Assembly: GCF_024259515.1 (NCBI RefSeq)
Contig: NZ_JANBWE010000001.1
Location: forward strand, 62,001-126,000
DNA from: Salirhabdus salicampi
Lineage (GTDB): Bacteria; Bacillota; Bacilli; Bacillales; Alkalibacillaceae
Length of the DNA stretch: 64,000 nucleotides
Reading direction: 5' to 3'
In this document: positions 26,891 through 36,901 of the stretch, piece by piece
Layout of the letters: every line of letters starts with the position of its first letter
How positions within the stretch are numbered: position 1 is the first letter of the stretch
Notes under the pieces: model-generated
What the model saw: the letters and a program-made list of their open reading frames with translations, nothing else
Database searches by the model: none
What the model was told of the DNA's origin: nothing
Made by a program: the position numbers and the translations under genes

Positions 26891-28786
26891 ATGGAAATTT
26901 TAAACAAAATTGAGAGCTACAGAAAAGAGGAAGAGAAGCTCAAGTGGGAGGGTACTTTCGCAGAGTATTTAGAATTACTAAAAGAAAGACCGTACTTAGC
27001 CCAATCGGCTCACTCCCGTATTTATCAAATGATCAAGGAAGCTGGTGTAGAGGAACAGGATGGTCGTACAGGGTATAAATTTTTCAGTGACGAAATTTTC
27101 GGGTTGGAGGAAGCGTTGGAGCGATTAGTGGAGGAGTATTTTCACCCTGCTGCTGAACGATTAGACGTCCGCAAACGAATTTTGCTGTTAATGGGTCCGG
27201 TTAGTGGTGGTAAATCTACAATTGTGACATTACTGAAAAGAGGTTTAGAACGATTTTCTTATACAGACAAAGGAGCTGTTTTTGCGATTAAAGGATGTCC
27301 AATGCACGAAGATCCCCTTCATCTCATTCCGCACCATTTACGTGATGACTTCTACGAAGAATATGGTATTCGAATTGAAGGAAATTTATCACCGCTAAAT
27401 ATGATGAGGCTGGAAAAAGAATATGGTGGAAGAATTGAAGATGTGAAAGTAGAACGCGTCTTTTTATCAGAGAATAAAAGAAAAGGAATTGGAACATTTA
27501 GTCCATCTGATCCGAAGTCACAGGACATTGCTGATTTAACTGGATCTATTGATTTTTCAACAATAGCTGAATATGGCTCCGAATCTGACCCCCGGGCATA
27601 TCGGTTTGATGGGGAACTAAATGTTGCCAACCGTGGTTTAATGGAGTTCCAAGAGATATTAAAATGTGATGAAAAGTTTTTATGGCATTTACTTTCTTTA
27701 ACACAAGAGGGCAATTTTAAAGCCGGTCGTTTTGCATTAATAAGTGCTGATGAACTCATCATTGCTCATACGAATGAAGCAGAATATCGGTCATTTGTAG
27801 CAAATAAGAAAAATGAAGCGTTACATTCGAGAATGATTGTCATGCCAATACCATACAACTTAAAGGTGAGTGAAGAAGAAAGAATTTATCATAAAATGAT
27901 TGCCGAAAGTAATATGAAAAACGTACATGTTGCACCACATACATTAAAAATTACAGCCATTTTTACCATTTTAACGAGATTAAAAGATTCAAAGCGGCAA
28001 GACATTGATTTATTGAAGAAAATGCGTTTGTATGACGGGGAAGATGTTGAAGGAGTTAGTGACGTAGATGTAGGTGAACTAAAAAGAGAGCATACAGATG
28101 AAGGTATGTCTGGAATTGACCCCCGTTTTATTATGAATCGTATTTCATCAGCTATTATTAAAAAAGATTCGAATTCGATTAATGCGCTGGATGTTCTTCG
28201 TTCGCTTAAAGAAGGACTTGATCATCATCCATCCATTTCAAAAGAAAATAAAGAACGTTATTTATCCTTCATTTCACTTGCTCGAAAGGAATATGACGAA
28301 ATTGCAAAAAAAGAAGTGCAAAAAGCATTTGTCTATTCTTATGAAGAGTCAGCTAAGACGTTAATGGATAATTATTTGGACAATGTAGAAGCGTACTGCA
28401 ATAAGACGAAACTAAAAGATCCGTTAACGGGGGAGGAAATGAGCCCAGATGAAAAGTTAATGCGTTCTATTGAGGAGCAAATTGGTGTTTCAGAAAATGC
28501 CAAGAAAACATTTAGAGAAGAAATTTTAATTCGTATTTCAGCCTATGCACGAAAAGGGAAGCGATTTGATTATCAATCCCACGAAAGGTTACGGGAAGCC
28601 ATTCAAAAGAAATTGTTTGCCGATTTGAAAGATGTTGTGAAAATTACTACATCAACGAAAACGCCGGATGAACAACAACTGAAAAAGATTAACGAAGTGA
28701 TTGCTACATTAATAGACGAATATGGTTATGATTCTACGTCAGCAAATGAGCTGCTCCGTTATGTTGGTAGTTTACTAAATCGTTAA
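26891..28786 (+). CDS. prkA: Serine protein kinase/AAA protein PrkA
   Basis: This 631-residue protein matches PrkA along its length. It has an N-terminal AAA-type domain with Walker A GPVSGGKST (K108), the characteristic KGCPMHEDPLHLIP segment, and a C-terminal domain with weak kinase similarity and the PDEKLMRSIEEQIG segment. In B. subtilis PrkA is made in sporulation and affects mother-cell gene expression; both kinase and Lon-like protease activities have been proposed for the family. GGGAGGG lies before the ATG. It normally precedes yhbH directly; here the odhAB operon separates them. Confidence 0.97.
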   Translation: MEILNKIESYRKEEEKLKWEGTFAEYLELLKERPYLAQSAHSRIYQMIKEAGVEEQDGRTGYKFFSDEIFGLEEALERLVEEYFHPAAERLDVRKRILLLMGPVSGGKSTIVTLLKRGLERFSYTDKGAVFAIKGCPMHEDPLHLIPHHLRDDFYEEYGIRIEGNLSPLNMMRLEKEYGGRIEDVKVERVFLSENKRKGIGTFSPSDPKSQDIADLTGSIDFSTIAEYGSESDPRAYRFDGELNVANRGLMEFQEILKCDEKFLWHLLSLTQEGNFKAGRFALISADELIIAHTNEAEYRSFVANKKNEALHSRMIVMPIPYNLKVSEEERIYHKMIAESNMKNVHVAPHTLKITAIFTILTRLKDSKRQDIDLLKKMRLYDGEDVEGVSDVDVGELKREHTDEGMSGIDPRFIMNRISSAIIKKDSNSINALDVLRSLKEGLDHHPSISKENKERYLSFISLARKEYDEIAKKEVQKAFVYSYEESAKTLMDNYLDNVEAYCNKTKLKDPLTGEEMSPDEKLMRSIEEQIGVSENAKKTFREEILIRISAYARKGKRFDYQSHERLREAIQKKLFADLKDVVKITTSTKTPDEQQLKKINEVIATLIDEYGYDSTSANELLRYVGSLLNR

Positions 28787-29059
28787 ATCGCGAAAAACTT
28801 GTCGCATCTTGGTGATATACATTATAGATTTCATATATGGGCATAGAATATAGATGGTAGTACTTTTTGCATTCAGCAATTTTGCTGAATGTTTTTTATT
28901 GTATAAAAGTTGAATTTTCTTTACTTACACACTTTTCTGTATACGCTTTTTTATATATACTTATTTAGTATACGTAGTATTGTTAATCCATTCCAACGCT
29001 CAGCAGAGCAGTCTATCCAATATTTTACGTTTATCATGTCGAATATTCGGGTAAATGTG
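28787..29059 (+). other. Intergenic region between prkA and odhA
   Basis: Apart from the prkA terminator at 28870-28897 I see no gene. Short in-frame stretches here lack ribosome sites. The odhA promoter and cre-like site follow at 29060-29113. Confidence 0.6.
28870..28897 (+). terminator. Terminator of prkA
   Basis: CATTCAGCA/TGCTGAATG arms, ATTT loop, then T6. Confidence 0.92.
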
Positions 29060-29088
29060 TTGAGTCTTTCGGGATGGAAAACTATAAT
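29060..29088 (+). promoter_or_regulatory. SigA promoter of odhAB
   Basis: TTGAGT (29060-29065), 17-nt spacer, perfect TATAAT (29083-29088). Its position shows that the in-frame ATG at 29074 cannot be the start of odhA. Confidence 0.8.
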
Positions 29089-29099
29089 AGAACTGATAT

Positions 29100-29113
29100 T
29101 GGAAACGTTTACG
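29100..29113 (+). promoter_or_regulatory. cre-like CcpA site at the odhAB transcription start
   Basis: TGGAAACGTTTACG matches the cre consensus TGWAANCGNTNWCA at 12 of 14 positions, including the central CG and flanking pseudo-symmetry. It lies about 12 bp downstream of the promoter -10, a position where CcpA blocks transcription. Confidence 0.55.
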
Positions 29114-29136
29114 ACAATTTAATGGGGGTAGTAAAA

Positions 29137-31992
29137 GTGTCTAACAAAGGGTCACACAACAGCATATGGGAGAATTTCCACGGCCCGAACATGGGTTATA
29201 TTGAAGAGCAATACGATTTGTTTATAAAAGACCCTGATGCAGTTGATCCGTCATTACGTGAAATGTTCGAACAATTTGGAGCGCCAGATTGGATGAAACA
29301 AGACGGAGTCCAACAGTCGGGGGGAGCAGTAGATGTAGGTTTTGATGTAGAAAAAGTGTCGTCAGCAATTCGACTAGTAGATGCAATTCGGCGCCATGGT
29401 CACCTTGAAGCCAATGTCTACCCTGTTGGAAAGAGAAAAAGTCGTTATTCACCGCTCGTTGATCCGAAAACATATGGATTAACAGAAGCAGATTTAAAAG
29501 CAATACCAGCTAAATGGCTCGTAAAATCAACACCAAAGAACGTACAAAATGGATTGGATTTAGTAAATAAGTTAAAGGAACGCTATTCTGGGACGATTTC
29601 CTACGAGTTTTACCACGTACAAGATGATAGTGAACGAGAATGGTTACAGCAAAAAGTCGAAAGTGGTGACTTTACGGTACCACTGGATCATGAAGAGAAA
29701 AAAGCGCTATTAAAACGACTCGCGGAAGTTGAAGGCTTTGAAAACTTCCTGGCGAAAACGTTTGTAGCACAAAAACGTTTCTCCATTGAGGGATTAGATA
29801 TGATGGTCCCTATGCTAGACCAAATTGTAAAAGAAGCGGCTAACGATGAAGTGGAACATATTATGATGGGTATGGCTCATAGAGGGCGCCTTAATGTGTT
29901 AGCTCATGTGTTAGGAAAGCCGTATGATAAAATTTTTTCAGAATTTCATCACGCACCGAATAAAGAATTAGTACCATCAGAAGGTTCAAAAGGAATTAAC
30001 TACGGTTGGACTGGGGATGTAAAATATCATTTTGGTGCTGATCGGGAAGTAGAAGGGAAAGACGCAAAGCGTACTCGTATTACGTTAGCACACAACCCTT
30101 CCCATTTAGAATTCGTAAACCCTGTTGTTGGAGGATATACAAGAGCAGCACAGGATGACCGGTCTGAGCGTGGCTATGCAAAGCATTCAAAAGAGAAAGC
30201 CGTTAGTATTGTCATCCACGGAGATGCTGCTTTCATTGGAGAAGGTGTAGTAGCGGAAACGTTGAATATGTCTCAGCTGCGAGGCTACAACACCGGTGGA
30301 ACGATTCATTTAATTGCTAATAACTTAGTAGGTTTTACGACCAATAACGTGGATAGCCGTTCCACAATGTACGCGAGTGACTTAGCAAAAGGGTTTGAAA
30401 TTCCCGTTATCCATGTAAATGCTGATGATCCGATTGCGTGTTTACTTGCAGTAGCTTTCGCATACGAATATCGAAAAACGTTCTATAAAGATGTGTTAAT
30501 TGATTTAGTAGGTTACCGTCGTTATGGTCATAACGAGATGGATGAGCCGAGAATGACACAGCCTTCTCTCTATAAAGATATTGATCAACACCCAACTGTT
30601 CTACATGTGTTTGCTGATCGATTGAAGGAAGAAGGGGTCATTAGTGACGAAGAATTTACGAAAGTAAAAGATGAAGTTCATAGTAAATTAAAACGTATCT
30701 ACGATGGTATGAAAGAAAACGAAAAGAATGGCGTCGACGTAGATGTTCCTGAGGAAGTCGCCAATGGCCTTGATAAAATTGAAACTGCTGTACCCCTGGA
30801 CCTTTTAAAATCATTAAATGACGGTCTATTAAAACGTCCAGAAGGTTTTAATGGATTTAAAAAGTTAGAGCGAATCTTGCAAAAGCGTAAAGATGCGTTA
30901 GAAGAAGGAAATAAGGTTGATTGGGCAACTGGTGAAGCGTTAGCCTTCGCAACCATCTTAAATGATGGCCACCCAATTCGTATTACTGGCCAAGATAGTG
31001 AACGGGGAACGTTTGCTCACCGTCACCTAGTCCTACATGATACAGAAACGGAAGATACGTATTGCCCGATGCACGGATTAGAAGAAGCGAAGGCGTCCTT
31101 TGACATCTATAACAGTCCTCTATCTGAAGCAGGTGTTTTAGGGTTTGAATATGGGTATAGTGTTCAAGCACCAAATACGTTAGTGTTATGGGAAGCACAG
31201 TTTGGTGACTTTGCAAATGCTGCTCAAGTGATATTCGATCAGTTTATCTCTTCTGGTCGCGCGAAGTGGGGACAAAAGTCAAGTATGGTCTTTTTATTGC
31301 CTCATGGTTATGAGGGGCAAGGCCCGGAGCATTCCAGTGCCCGTCTAGAAAGATTCCTGCAATTGTCAGCGGAGCATAACTGGACGGTAGCGAATGTTAC
31401 ATCTTCTGCTCAATATTTCCACTTGTTACGTCGCCAAGCGGCAATTGGAGGGAAAGAAGAAGCTAGACCTCTTGTGCTTGTGACACCGAAAAGTTTACTA
31501 AGAAACCAGCGTATCGCTTGTGATAGCAGCGAATTTACGAAAGGTAAATTTAAACCGATCTTAGAACAAAAAGGATTGGGTGAACACAAAGATAAAGTAG
31601 AGAGGCTATTAGTAGGTAGCGGAAAAATTATGGTTGATATAGAAGAAGAGCTTGAAAAAAGGGAAGAAAATTTTGATTGGATGCACATCTTACGTTTGGA
31701 ACAAATTTATCCGTTCCCGAAAACACAGTTTGTGGAAATTTTAGAGAAGTTTCCGAATGTAGAAGAGATAGTTTGGGTTCAAGAGGAACCGAAGAATATG
31801 GGAAGCTGGAATTTTGTCAAAGGGAAAATCATTCGTACCTTAAAAGACAATCAAACAATTCAATATGTAGGACGTACGTACCGTTCATCCCCATCAGTTG
31901 GAGATCCAAATATTCACAAGATAGAGCAAAATCGTATTATTAATGAGGCGCTTAAGTTGGATAAAGGAGGAGATTCTCGTGAAGGAAATTAA
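29137..31992 (+). CDS. odhA: 2-oxoglutarate dehydrogenase E1 component
   Basis: GTG 29137 follows GGGGG by 7 nt and lies downstream of the promoter, giving 951 residues, close to B. subtilis OdhA (about 944). The N terminus has the family's [16 protein letters not shown] segment, then the thiamine diphosphate motifs with [19 protein letters not shown] and [14 protein letters not shown], and the C-terminal transketolase-like half ([27 protein letters not shown]). It decarboxylates 2-oxoglutarate and passes the succinyl group to OdhB in the TCA cycle. It overlaps odhB by 14 nt. Confidence 0.97.
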   Translation: MSNKGSHNSIWENFHGPNMGYIEEQYDLFIKDPDAVDPSLREMFEQFGAPDWMKQDGVQQSGGAVDVGFDVEKVSSAIRLVDAIRRHGHLEANVYPVGKRKSRYSPLVDPKTYGLTEADLKAIPAKWLVKSTPKNVQNGLDLVNKLKERYSGTISYEFYHVQDDSEREWLQQKVESGDFTVPLDHEEKKALLKRLAEVEGFENFLAKTFVAQKRFSIEGLDMMVPMLDQIVKEAANDEVEHIMMGMAHRGRLNVLAHVLGKPYDKIFSEFHHAPNKELVPSEGSKGINYGWTGDVKYHFGADREVEGKDAKRTRITLAHNPSHLEFVNPVVGGYTRAAQDDRSERGYAKHSKEKAVSIVIHGDAAFIGEGVVAETLNMSQLRGYNTGGTIHLIANNLVGFTTNNVDSRSTMYASDLAKGFEIPVIHVNADDPIACLLAVAFAYEYRKTFYKDVLIDLVGYRRYGHNEMDEPRMTQPSLYKDIDQHPTVLHVFADRLKEEGVISDEEFTKVKDEVHSKLKRIYDGMKENEKNGVDVDVPEEVANGLDKIETAVPLDLLKSLNDGLLKRPEGFNGFKKLERILQKRKDALEEGNKVDWATGEALAFATILNDGHPIRITGQDSERGTFAHRHLVLHDTETEDTYCPMHGLEEAKASFDIYNSPLSEAGVLGFEYGYSVQAPNTLVLWEAQFGDFANAAQVIFDQFISSGRAKWGQKSSMVFLLPHGYEGQGPEHSSARLERFLQLSAEHNWTVANVTSSAQYFHLLRRQAAIGGKEEARPLVLVTPKSLLRNQRIACDSSEFTKGKFKPILEQKGLGEHKDKVERLLVGSGKIMVDIEEELEKREENFDWMHILRLEQIYPFPKTQFVEILEKFPNVEEIVWVQEEPKNMGSWNFVKGKIIRTLKDNQTIQYVGRTYRSSPSVGDPNIHKIEQNRIINEALKLDKGGDSREGN

Positions 31993-33238
31993 AGTTCCAG
32001 AACTAGCTGAATCAATAACCGAAGGAACAATCGCAGAGTGGTTGGTGAATGTAGGTGATAAAGTAGAAAAAGGGGATGCAATCGTAGAGTTAGAGACAGA
32101 TAAAGTGAATGTCGAAGTAAACGCTGATGCTTCCGGTGTCATTACAGAAATTGTAGCAGGTGAAGGGGAAGACGTAGAAGTAGGCGATGTTATTGCAAAA
32201 GTAGATGAAAGTGGTAAAGGAGCAGCACCTGAAGCTTCCGAAGCACCGAAAGCAGAACCGACATCTACACAATCAACAAATACGGAAAAAGAAGAAGTTG
32301 CAAAACAACCTGAGCCAGAACAAGCAGCAAACCCTAGCCAAGGTCCTGTAGCTACTCCAGCAGCAAGAAAGCGCGCTCGTGAACTGGGAATTGATTTGAG
32401 TGAGATTTATCCGAAAGATCCATTAGGTCGGATCCGTCCTGAGGATATAGAATTGGCAGCCCGTGAAAAGGTGGAAAACAGTAAAAAAGCAGCGAAGAAA
32501 GAGGAGCCAAAGTCTTCTGCCAAAACTGAATTCGATAAGCCTGTAGAACGAATTAAAATGTCCCGTAGACGCCAAACGATTGCTAAACGTTTAGTAGAAG
32601 CTCAACAATCAGCTGCAATGTTGACGACGTTTAACGAAGTAGATATGACGGCGGTCATGAAACTACGAAATGAGCGAAAAGATGAATTTGCCGAAAAGCA
32701 CGGAATTAAATTAGGGTTTATGTCATTCTTTACGAAAGCAGTCATTGGTGCGTTGAAAGATTTCCCATTATTAAATGCTGAAATCCAAGACGACGAAATT
32801 GTTATGAAGAAATTTTATGACATCGGTATGGCAGTATCGACCGAGGACGGCCTTGTCGTTCCGGTTGTGCGTGATGCAGATCGCCTTGGTTTCGCAGGTA
32901 TTGAACAAGAAATCGCTGATTTAGCGAAGAAAGCTCGTAACAATGAATTATCACTGAAGGACTTACAAGGTGGATCCTTTACGATTACAAATGGAGGTAT
33001 CTTCGGCTCACTATTATCGACACCAATCCTAAATACACCGCAAGTTGGTATTCTAGGAATGCACAAAATACAAAAACGTGCGATGGTAATGCCTGATGAT
33101 ACAATCCAAGTTAGACCTATGATGTACCTTGCATTGTCATATGATCACCGAATCATTGATGGAAGAGAAGCTGTCCAATTCTTGACTCGTGTTAAAGAGT
33201 TGTTGGAAGATCCATTTGATTTATTACTAGAAGGCTAA
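31979..33238 (+). CDS. odhB: 2-oxoglutarate dehydrogenase E2 (dihydrolipoyl succinyltransferase)
   Basis: GTG 31979 follows AAAGGAGGAG inside the end of odhA. The 419-residue protein has one lipoyl domain with the lipoylated Lys in [11 protein letters not shown], a flexible Glu/Ala/Pro/Lys-rich linker, a peripheral-subunit-binding domain ([15 protein letters not shown]) and the catalytic domain ending with the active-site [16 protein letters not shown]. It transfers the succinyl group to CoA. E3 is not encoded here, as usual, since it is shared with pyruvate dehydrogenase. Confidence 0.97.
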   Translation: MKEIKVPELAESITEGTIAEWLVNVGDKVEKGDAIVELETDKVNVEVNADASGVITEIVAGEGEDVEVGDVIAKVDESGKGAAPEASEAPKAEPTSTQSTNTEKEEVAKQPEPEQAANPSQGPVATPAARKRARELGIDLSEIYPKDPLGRIRPEDIELAAREKVENSKKAAKKEEPKSSAKTEFDKPVERIKMSRRRQTIAKRLVEAQQSAAMLTTFNEVDMTAVMKLRNERKDEFAEKHGIKLGFMSFFTKAVIGALKDFPLLNAEIQDDEIVMKKFYDIGMAVSTEDGLVVPVVRDADRLGFAGIEQEIADLAKKARNNELSLKDLQGGSFTITNGGIFGSLLSTPILNTPQVGILGMHKIQKRAMVMPDDTIQVRPMMYLALSYDHRIIDGREAVQFLTRVKELLEDPFDLLLEG

Positions 33239-33244
33239 TGTATA

Positions 33245-33287
33245 AAAAAACCACTAAGCAACGTTCTTTTGCTTAGTGGTTTTTTTG
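33245..33287 (+). terminator. Terminator of odhAB
   Basis: Arms AAAAAACCACTAAGC/GCTTAGTGGTTTTTT and T run. Confidence 0.9.
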
Positions 33288-33393
33288 TTATGACAAGGTT
33301 TTTGATGTATTTTTAGAGGAATTTTCCGAATTGAGTGAAAACATGTACTTTATCCGCATAGTATATTGTAAGCTTTAAAAAGGAGGGAAAGGG

Positions 33394-34551
33394 ATGGATG
33401 AAAGAAAAAACTTTGTAATTACGGAAGAAGATTGGTCCCTCCATCAAAAAGGTTATGATGATCAAAAAAGGCATCAAGAAAAAGTAAAAGAAGTGATTAA
33501 ACAGAGGCTGCCTGAACTAATCTCGGAAGAAAGTATTGTGATGTCAGATGGAAAGAGAGTTGTAAAAGTACCTGTTCGCTCATTGAACGAATACAAAATC
33601 CGCTATAATTATGACAAGAATAAGCATGCCGGGCAAGGAAAAGGGGACAGCAAGGTGGGGGACGTCGTTTCCAAAGGGAAAGACGATGATAAGGCACAAG
33701 GAGATGGATCAAAGCCTGGGGATCAGCCAGGAGCAGACTACTATGAAACAGACGTATCCATCGCTGAACTGGAAGAAGAATTGTTTCGTCACTTAGAACT
33801 TCCGGATTTAGAGGATAAGGAAAAAGATGAAATTGTTCATCATGATATTGAATTTAACGATTTGCGGAAAAAAGGGTTACAAGGAAATGTAGACAAAAGA
33901 AGAACGTTAAAAGAAGCGTTAAAACGAAATATTAGAGAAGGAAATCAAACTGTTTTACCAATCTTACCAGATGATTTACGATTTAAAACATGGGAAGATA
34001 TAGAAGAGCCGGACTCGAAAGCTGTGGTCTTTGCAATGATGGATACATCAGGATCTATGGGGTTATGGGAGAAGTATATGGCGCGAAGCTTTTTCTTCTG
34101 GACATCTCGATTTTTAAAGAAAAAGTACGATACGGTCGTAATTGAATTTATCGCACATCATACAGAAGCGAAGGTTGTTTCGGAAGAAGATTTCTTCTCA
34201 AAAGGGGAAAGTGGTGGCACGATATGTTCATCTGCTTATACAAAAGCTCTTGAGCTCATAGATGATAAGTATAATCCATCATCATACAATATTTATCCTA
34301 TTCACTTTTCTGATGGGGATAACCTAACTTCGGATAACCGGAAATGCTTAAAACTAGTTGAAGAATTAATGGAGCATTCTCAAATGTTCGGATATGGTGA
34401 AGTGAACCAGTATAACCGTCATTCTACTTTGATGAGTGCTTATTCGAAAATTGAAGATCCAAAGTTTCGGCATTACATTTTACGGCAGAAAACAGACGTA
34501 TTTTACGCAATGAAGGAACTGTTTAAACAAGGAGAAGCAATGAAAGTATAA
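33394..34551 (+). CDS. yhbH: Sporulation protein YhbH (DUF444)
   Basis: This 385-residue DUF444 protein has a basic, disordered N-terminal part (residues about 70-115, rich in Gly, Lys and Asp) and a C-terminal von Willebrand A-like domain with the metal-site motif MMDTSGSMG and later HFSDGDNL. YhbH and PrkA are co-conserved in spore formers and in proteobacteria (YeaH/YeaG), indicating that they work together. AAAGGAGGG lies before the ATG. Here it has been separated from prkA by odhAB, so it needs its own promoter. Confidence 0.96.
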   Translation: MDERKNFVITEEDWSLHQKGYDDQKRHQEKVKEVIKQRLPELISEESIVMSDGKRVVKVPVRSLNEYKIRYNYDKNKHAGQGKGDSKVGDVVSKGKDDDKAQGDGSKPGDQPGADYYETDVSIAELEEELFRHLELPDLEDKEKDEIVHHDIEFNDLRKKGLQGNVDKRRTLKEALKRNIREGNQTVLPILPDDLRFKTWEDIEEPDSKAVVFAMMDTSGSMGLWEKYMARSFFFWTSRFLKKKYDTVVIEFIAHHTEAKVVSEEDFFSKGESGGTICSSAYTKALELIDDKYNPSSYNIYPIHFSDGDNLTSDNRKCLKLVEELMEHSQMFGYGEVNQYNRHSTLMSAYSKIEDPKFRHYILRQKTDVFYAMKELFKQGEAMKV

Positions 34552-34580
34552 ACGATCCCTTACAATTAGGGATCGTTTTT
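34550..34580. terminator. Terminator after yhbH, shared with the convergent DoxX gene
   Basis: AAACGATCCCT/AGGGATCGTTT arms, 7-nt loop, T7 on plus. Confidence 0.88.
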
Positions 34581-34594
34581 TTGTTGAATTATGT

Positions 34595-34972
34595 TCAAGT
34601 TGACTTTTTGAACAAAGGAGTGAAGTATTGTCGATATTGATATAACAAATAACTGTGTAGGATTACTAACAGAATAGCAAGTGGAAGTAAGGAGTGATCA
34701 ACAAATAAATGAAGGAAAAAAATATTTGTGATAATTGGTGACAATACGATGAGAGTTAATGGAATAAATCTGTTGAGAAGTAGTAATAAACCACTTATTA
34801 TCTCTACTGTTTTTTCTAACACTAAGAAGTATTGATATGGAAACATAGTGAGAGCATACGGACTTGTTTCAATAAACGGATCAATATGAAAAAGAACAAA
34901 GTAGCCATTAACACCAGCTATGAGAAAGATAAATCCTAAAAGCATTCGAGTTACTATGATCAAGTTTTTCAT
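34595..34972 (-). CDS. DoxX-like small membrane protein
   Basis: The start is ATG 34972, directly after GAGGAGG, giving 125 residues with four membrane helices. The first contains RMLLGFIFLIAGVNG and the second begins QYFLVLEKTVEIISGLLLLL, which match the DoxX/YphA pattern. These proteins are linked in some bacteria to redox or thiol stress, but the exact function is open. The longer frame from 35053 lacks a ribosome site. Confidence 0.8.
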   Translation of the reverse strand: MKNLIIVTRMLLGFIFLIAGVNGYFVLFHIDPFIETSPYALTMFPYQYFLVLEKTVEIISGLLLLLNRFIPLTLIVLSPIITNIFFLHLFVDHSLLPLAILLVILHSYLLYQYRQYFTPLFKKST

Positions 34973-35081
34973 ATTTACCTCCTCTCGTTTGGATCCATTT
35001 CTAAAAAACAGTGAATAGTAATTTTTATGATTAATATCCAAACTTTTACACAAACTATTCCAGTAGAAAGGAGAGATGGAT

Positions 35082-35702
35082 ATGAAAAAAATGGTTACGT
35101 GGTTCAGTTCATTCTTATTTTTGATGACCTTAGTGTTTCATGTTGAAGTTTCCGCTCAAACAGATACTTATACGGTACAACGTGGAGATACGTTATGGAA
35201 AATTTCAAAACGTTATGAAATTGGCCTTTCCGAAATCATTAATGCCAATCCACAATTTGAAAATCCGAATTTAATTTACCCAGGAGATAAAGTCACCATC
35301 CCATTATCAAAAGGCACAAAATCTGTAGAGAAAAGAGTTGCTGAAATAACAAACCAATACCGTGCAGAGAATGGGTTGAAACCTTTGCAATTCGATTGGC
35401 AATTAGCGCGTGTTGCCCGCTACAAATCAGCAGATATGCGGGATAAGGGATATTTCTCGCATAACTCTCCAACATACGGATCTCCTTTTGAAATGATGAA
35501 AAGTTTCAACATATCATATCAAAAAGCAGCGGAAAACATTGCAGCAGGACAACGAACACCTGAAGAGGTGGTACGTTCTTGGATGAACAGTCCAGGACAT
35601 CGTAAAAACATATTGGATCCAGAGATGACCCATATTGGCGTAGGTTACGCTAAAGGTGGAAGTTATGGTCATTACTGGACACAAATGTTTATAAAAAAAT
35701 AA
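35082..35702 (+). CDS. Secreted LysM-CAP domain protein (YkwD-like)
   Basis: This 206-residue protein has a signal peptide (cleavage after about VSAQ), a LysM domain (residues about 27-72, YTVQRGDTLWKISKRYEIG) and a C-terminal CAP/SCP domain (about 85-205) with the family His and Glu residues in YFSHNSPTYG, AAENIAAGQRTPEEVV and GHRKNILDPEMTHIGVGY. LysM binds peptidoglycan glycan chains, so the protein should stay on the wall. The CAP function in Bacillaceae is unclear; several relatives are sporulation proteins. The start at ATG 35082 is 8 nt from AAAGGAG. Confidence 0.92.
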   Translation: MKKMVTWFSSFLFLMTLVFHVEVSAQTDTYTVQRGDTLWKISKRYEIGLSEIINANPQFENPNLIYPGDKVTIPLSKGTKSVEKRVAEITNQYRAENGLKPLQFDWQLARVARYKSADMRDKGYFSHNSPTYGSPFEMMKSFNISYQKAAENIAAGQRTPEEVVRSWMNSPGHRKNILDPEMTHIGVGYAKGGSYGHYWTQMFIKK

Positions 35703-35708
35703 TTGTTG

Positions 35709-35745
35709 AAATGGCTTTTGTCATCGTGACAAAAGCCATTTTTAT
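35709..35745 (+). terminator. Terminator after the LysM-CAP gene
   Basis: 15-bp perfect arms AAATGGCTTTTGTCA/TGACAAAAGCCATTT with a 3-nt loop. Confidence 0.9.
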
Positions 35746-35778
35746 CATAAATCACTGAATATTTTATTAAATTTATGC

Positions 35779-35838
35779 TAGACAAATCAATTGAAAGTGA
35801 TTATCATTATTAATGTATGTGAGAATGATTATCAATTA
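35779..35838 (+). promoter_or_regulatory. Iron-regulated promoter with two Fur boxes
   Basis: TAGACA (35779-35784), a 17-nt spacer and TATCAT (35802-35807) form the promoter. GAAAGTGATTATCATTATT at 35793-35811 and TGAGAATGATTATCAATTA at 35820-35838 both resemble the Fur consensus GATAATGATTATCATTATC. The first covers the -10 region and the second the start region, a typical repressing arrangement. Confidence 0.88.
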
Positions 35839-35863
35839 AACAAAAATTGGAGGGTACATAAAT

Positions 35864-36805
35864 ATGAAAAAACAACTAGGATTTATACTTATGTTATTAT
35901 TAGTTGTCGCTGGTCTTGCAGCATGTGGAAGTAATAATGAGGATGAAAATCAAGAGGGTCAAGCTGATGGAGAAACGAGAGTTATCCAGCATGAAATGGG
36001 TGAAACAGAAATTACAGGGAAGCCGCAACGTATTGTCGTACTTGAGTTTTCTTATGTTGATGCGCTAGCAGCATTAGGGATTTCTCCAGTAGGTATTGCA
36101 GACGACAAAGACGACGAACGTATTATTACACCAATCCGTGAAAAAATTGATGATTACACATCAGTTGGGACGAGAAAACAACCGAGTGAAGAACTGATCG
36201 CATCTTTAAATCCAGATTTAATTATTGCAGATTTAAAACGTCATAAAGATATATACGATAGTTTGTCTGAAGAAGCCCCAACCATTGTATTAAGTTCTTT
36301 AGCTTCTGATTATGAAGGGATCTTAGAAGGATTTGAAGTCATTGCAGAAGCGGTTGGTGAAGAGGAAAAAGGGCAGGAAGTTCTTGCAGCACATAAAGAA
36401 AAAATGGAAGAGCTACGTTCACAAGTACCTGAAGACGAAACGAGAACTGTACTACCAGCAGTTGTAACAAACACTGGTTTTTATGCCCATAATATGGACT
36501 CTTATACAGGCTCACTACTTGAATCAATTGGCTTAAAGAATGCTATCCAAAGCGGGGATGACCGTTATAATCAAATTAACTTAGAGCAAGTGGTACAGTT
36601 TAATCCTGACATCATTTTTACTATGAACGCAGGCGAGCAAACGATAATTAATGACTGGGAAGATAAAACATTATGGAAAGAAGTAAGTGCGGTTAAAAAC
36701 GACGCTATTTACGAAGTAGATCGTAACACATGGTCTAGATTCCGTGGTCTAATATCGTCTGAAACCATTTTAGAAGACGCAATACAAGCACTATATGGGG
36801 AATAA
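35864..36805 (+). CDS. yfmC: Iron(III)-citrate-type ABC transporter substrate-binding lipoprotein
   Basis: This 313-residue lipoprotein has a signal ending LAAC and the class III (FecB/FhuD) binding-protein fold: an N lobe with KPQRIVVLEFSYVDALAALGISPVGIADD, a long linking helix and a C lobe with the conserved VKNDAIYEVDRNTWSRFRGLISSE. The first segment is very close to B. subtilis YfmC, which binds ferric citrate; other hydroxycarboxylate siderophores are possible. It follows two Fur boxes. A terminator-like hairpin separates it from the two permease genes, which would give more binding protein than permease. Confidence 0.88.
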   Translation: MKKQLGFILMLLLVVAGLAACGSNNEDENQEGQADGETRVIQHEMGETEITGKPQRIVVLEFSYVDALAALGISPVGIADDKDDERIITPIREKIDDYTSVGTRKQPSEELIASLNPDLIIADLKRHKDIYDSLSEEAPTIVLSSLASDYEGILEGFEVIAEAVGEEEKGQEVLAAHKEKMEELRSQVPEDETRTVLPAVVTNTGFYAHNMDSYTGSLLESIGLKNAIQSGDDRYNQINLEQVVQFNPDIIFTMNAGEQTIINDWEDKTLWKEVSAVKNDAIYEVDRNTWSRFRGLISSETILEDAIQALYGE

Positions 36806-36807
36806 AA

Positions 36808-36838
36808 AAAAGCGGAGGTAACTCCGCTTTTATTTTTG
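36808..36838 (+). terminator. Intercistronic terminator after yfmC-like gene
   Basis: AAAAGCGGAG/CTCCGCTTTT arms with a GTAA loop, T-rich tail. Probably partial, since no clear Fur-controlled promoter is visible before the permeases. Confidence 0.8.
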
Positions 36839-36901
36839 GTTTTCACCAATATAAAAAGTTGGTATGATGTTAAAGGTACTTAAAAGCTAGGAAGTGTTAA
36901 A

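Noticed and set aside
29074-29136. Upstream in-frame ATG as start of odhA
   Set aside because: It lies inside the promoter, before the likely transcript start; GTG 29137 has a proper ribosome site.
33340-33380. CATAGTATA upstream of yhbH as a SigK or SigE promoter
   Set aside because: No matching -35 element at the right distance; too weak to list although yhbH is probably a sporulation gene.
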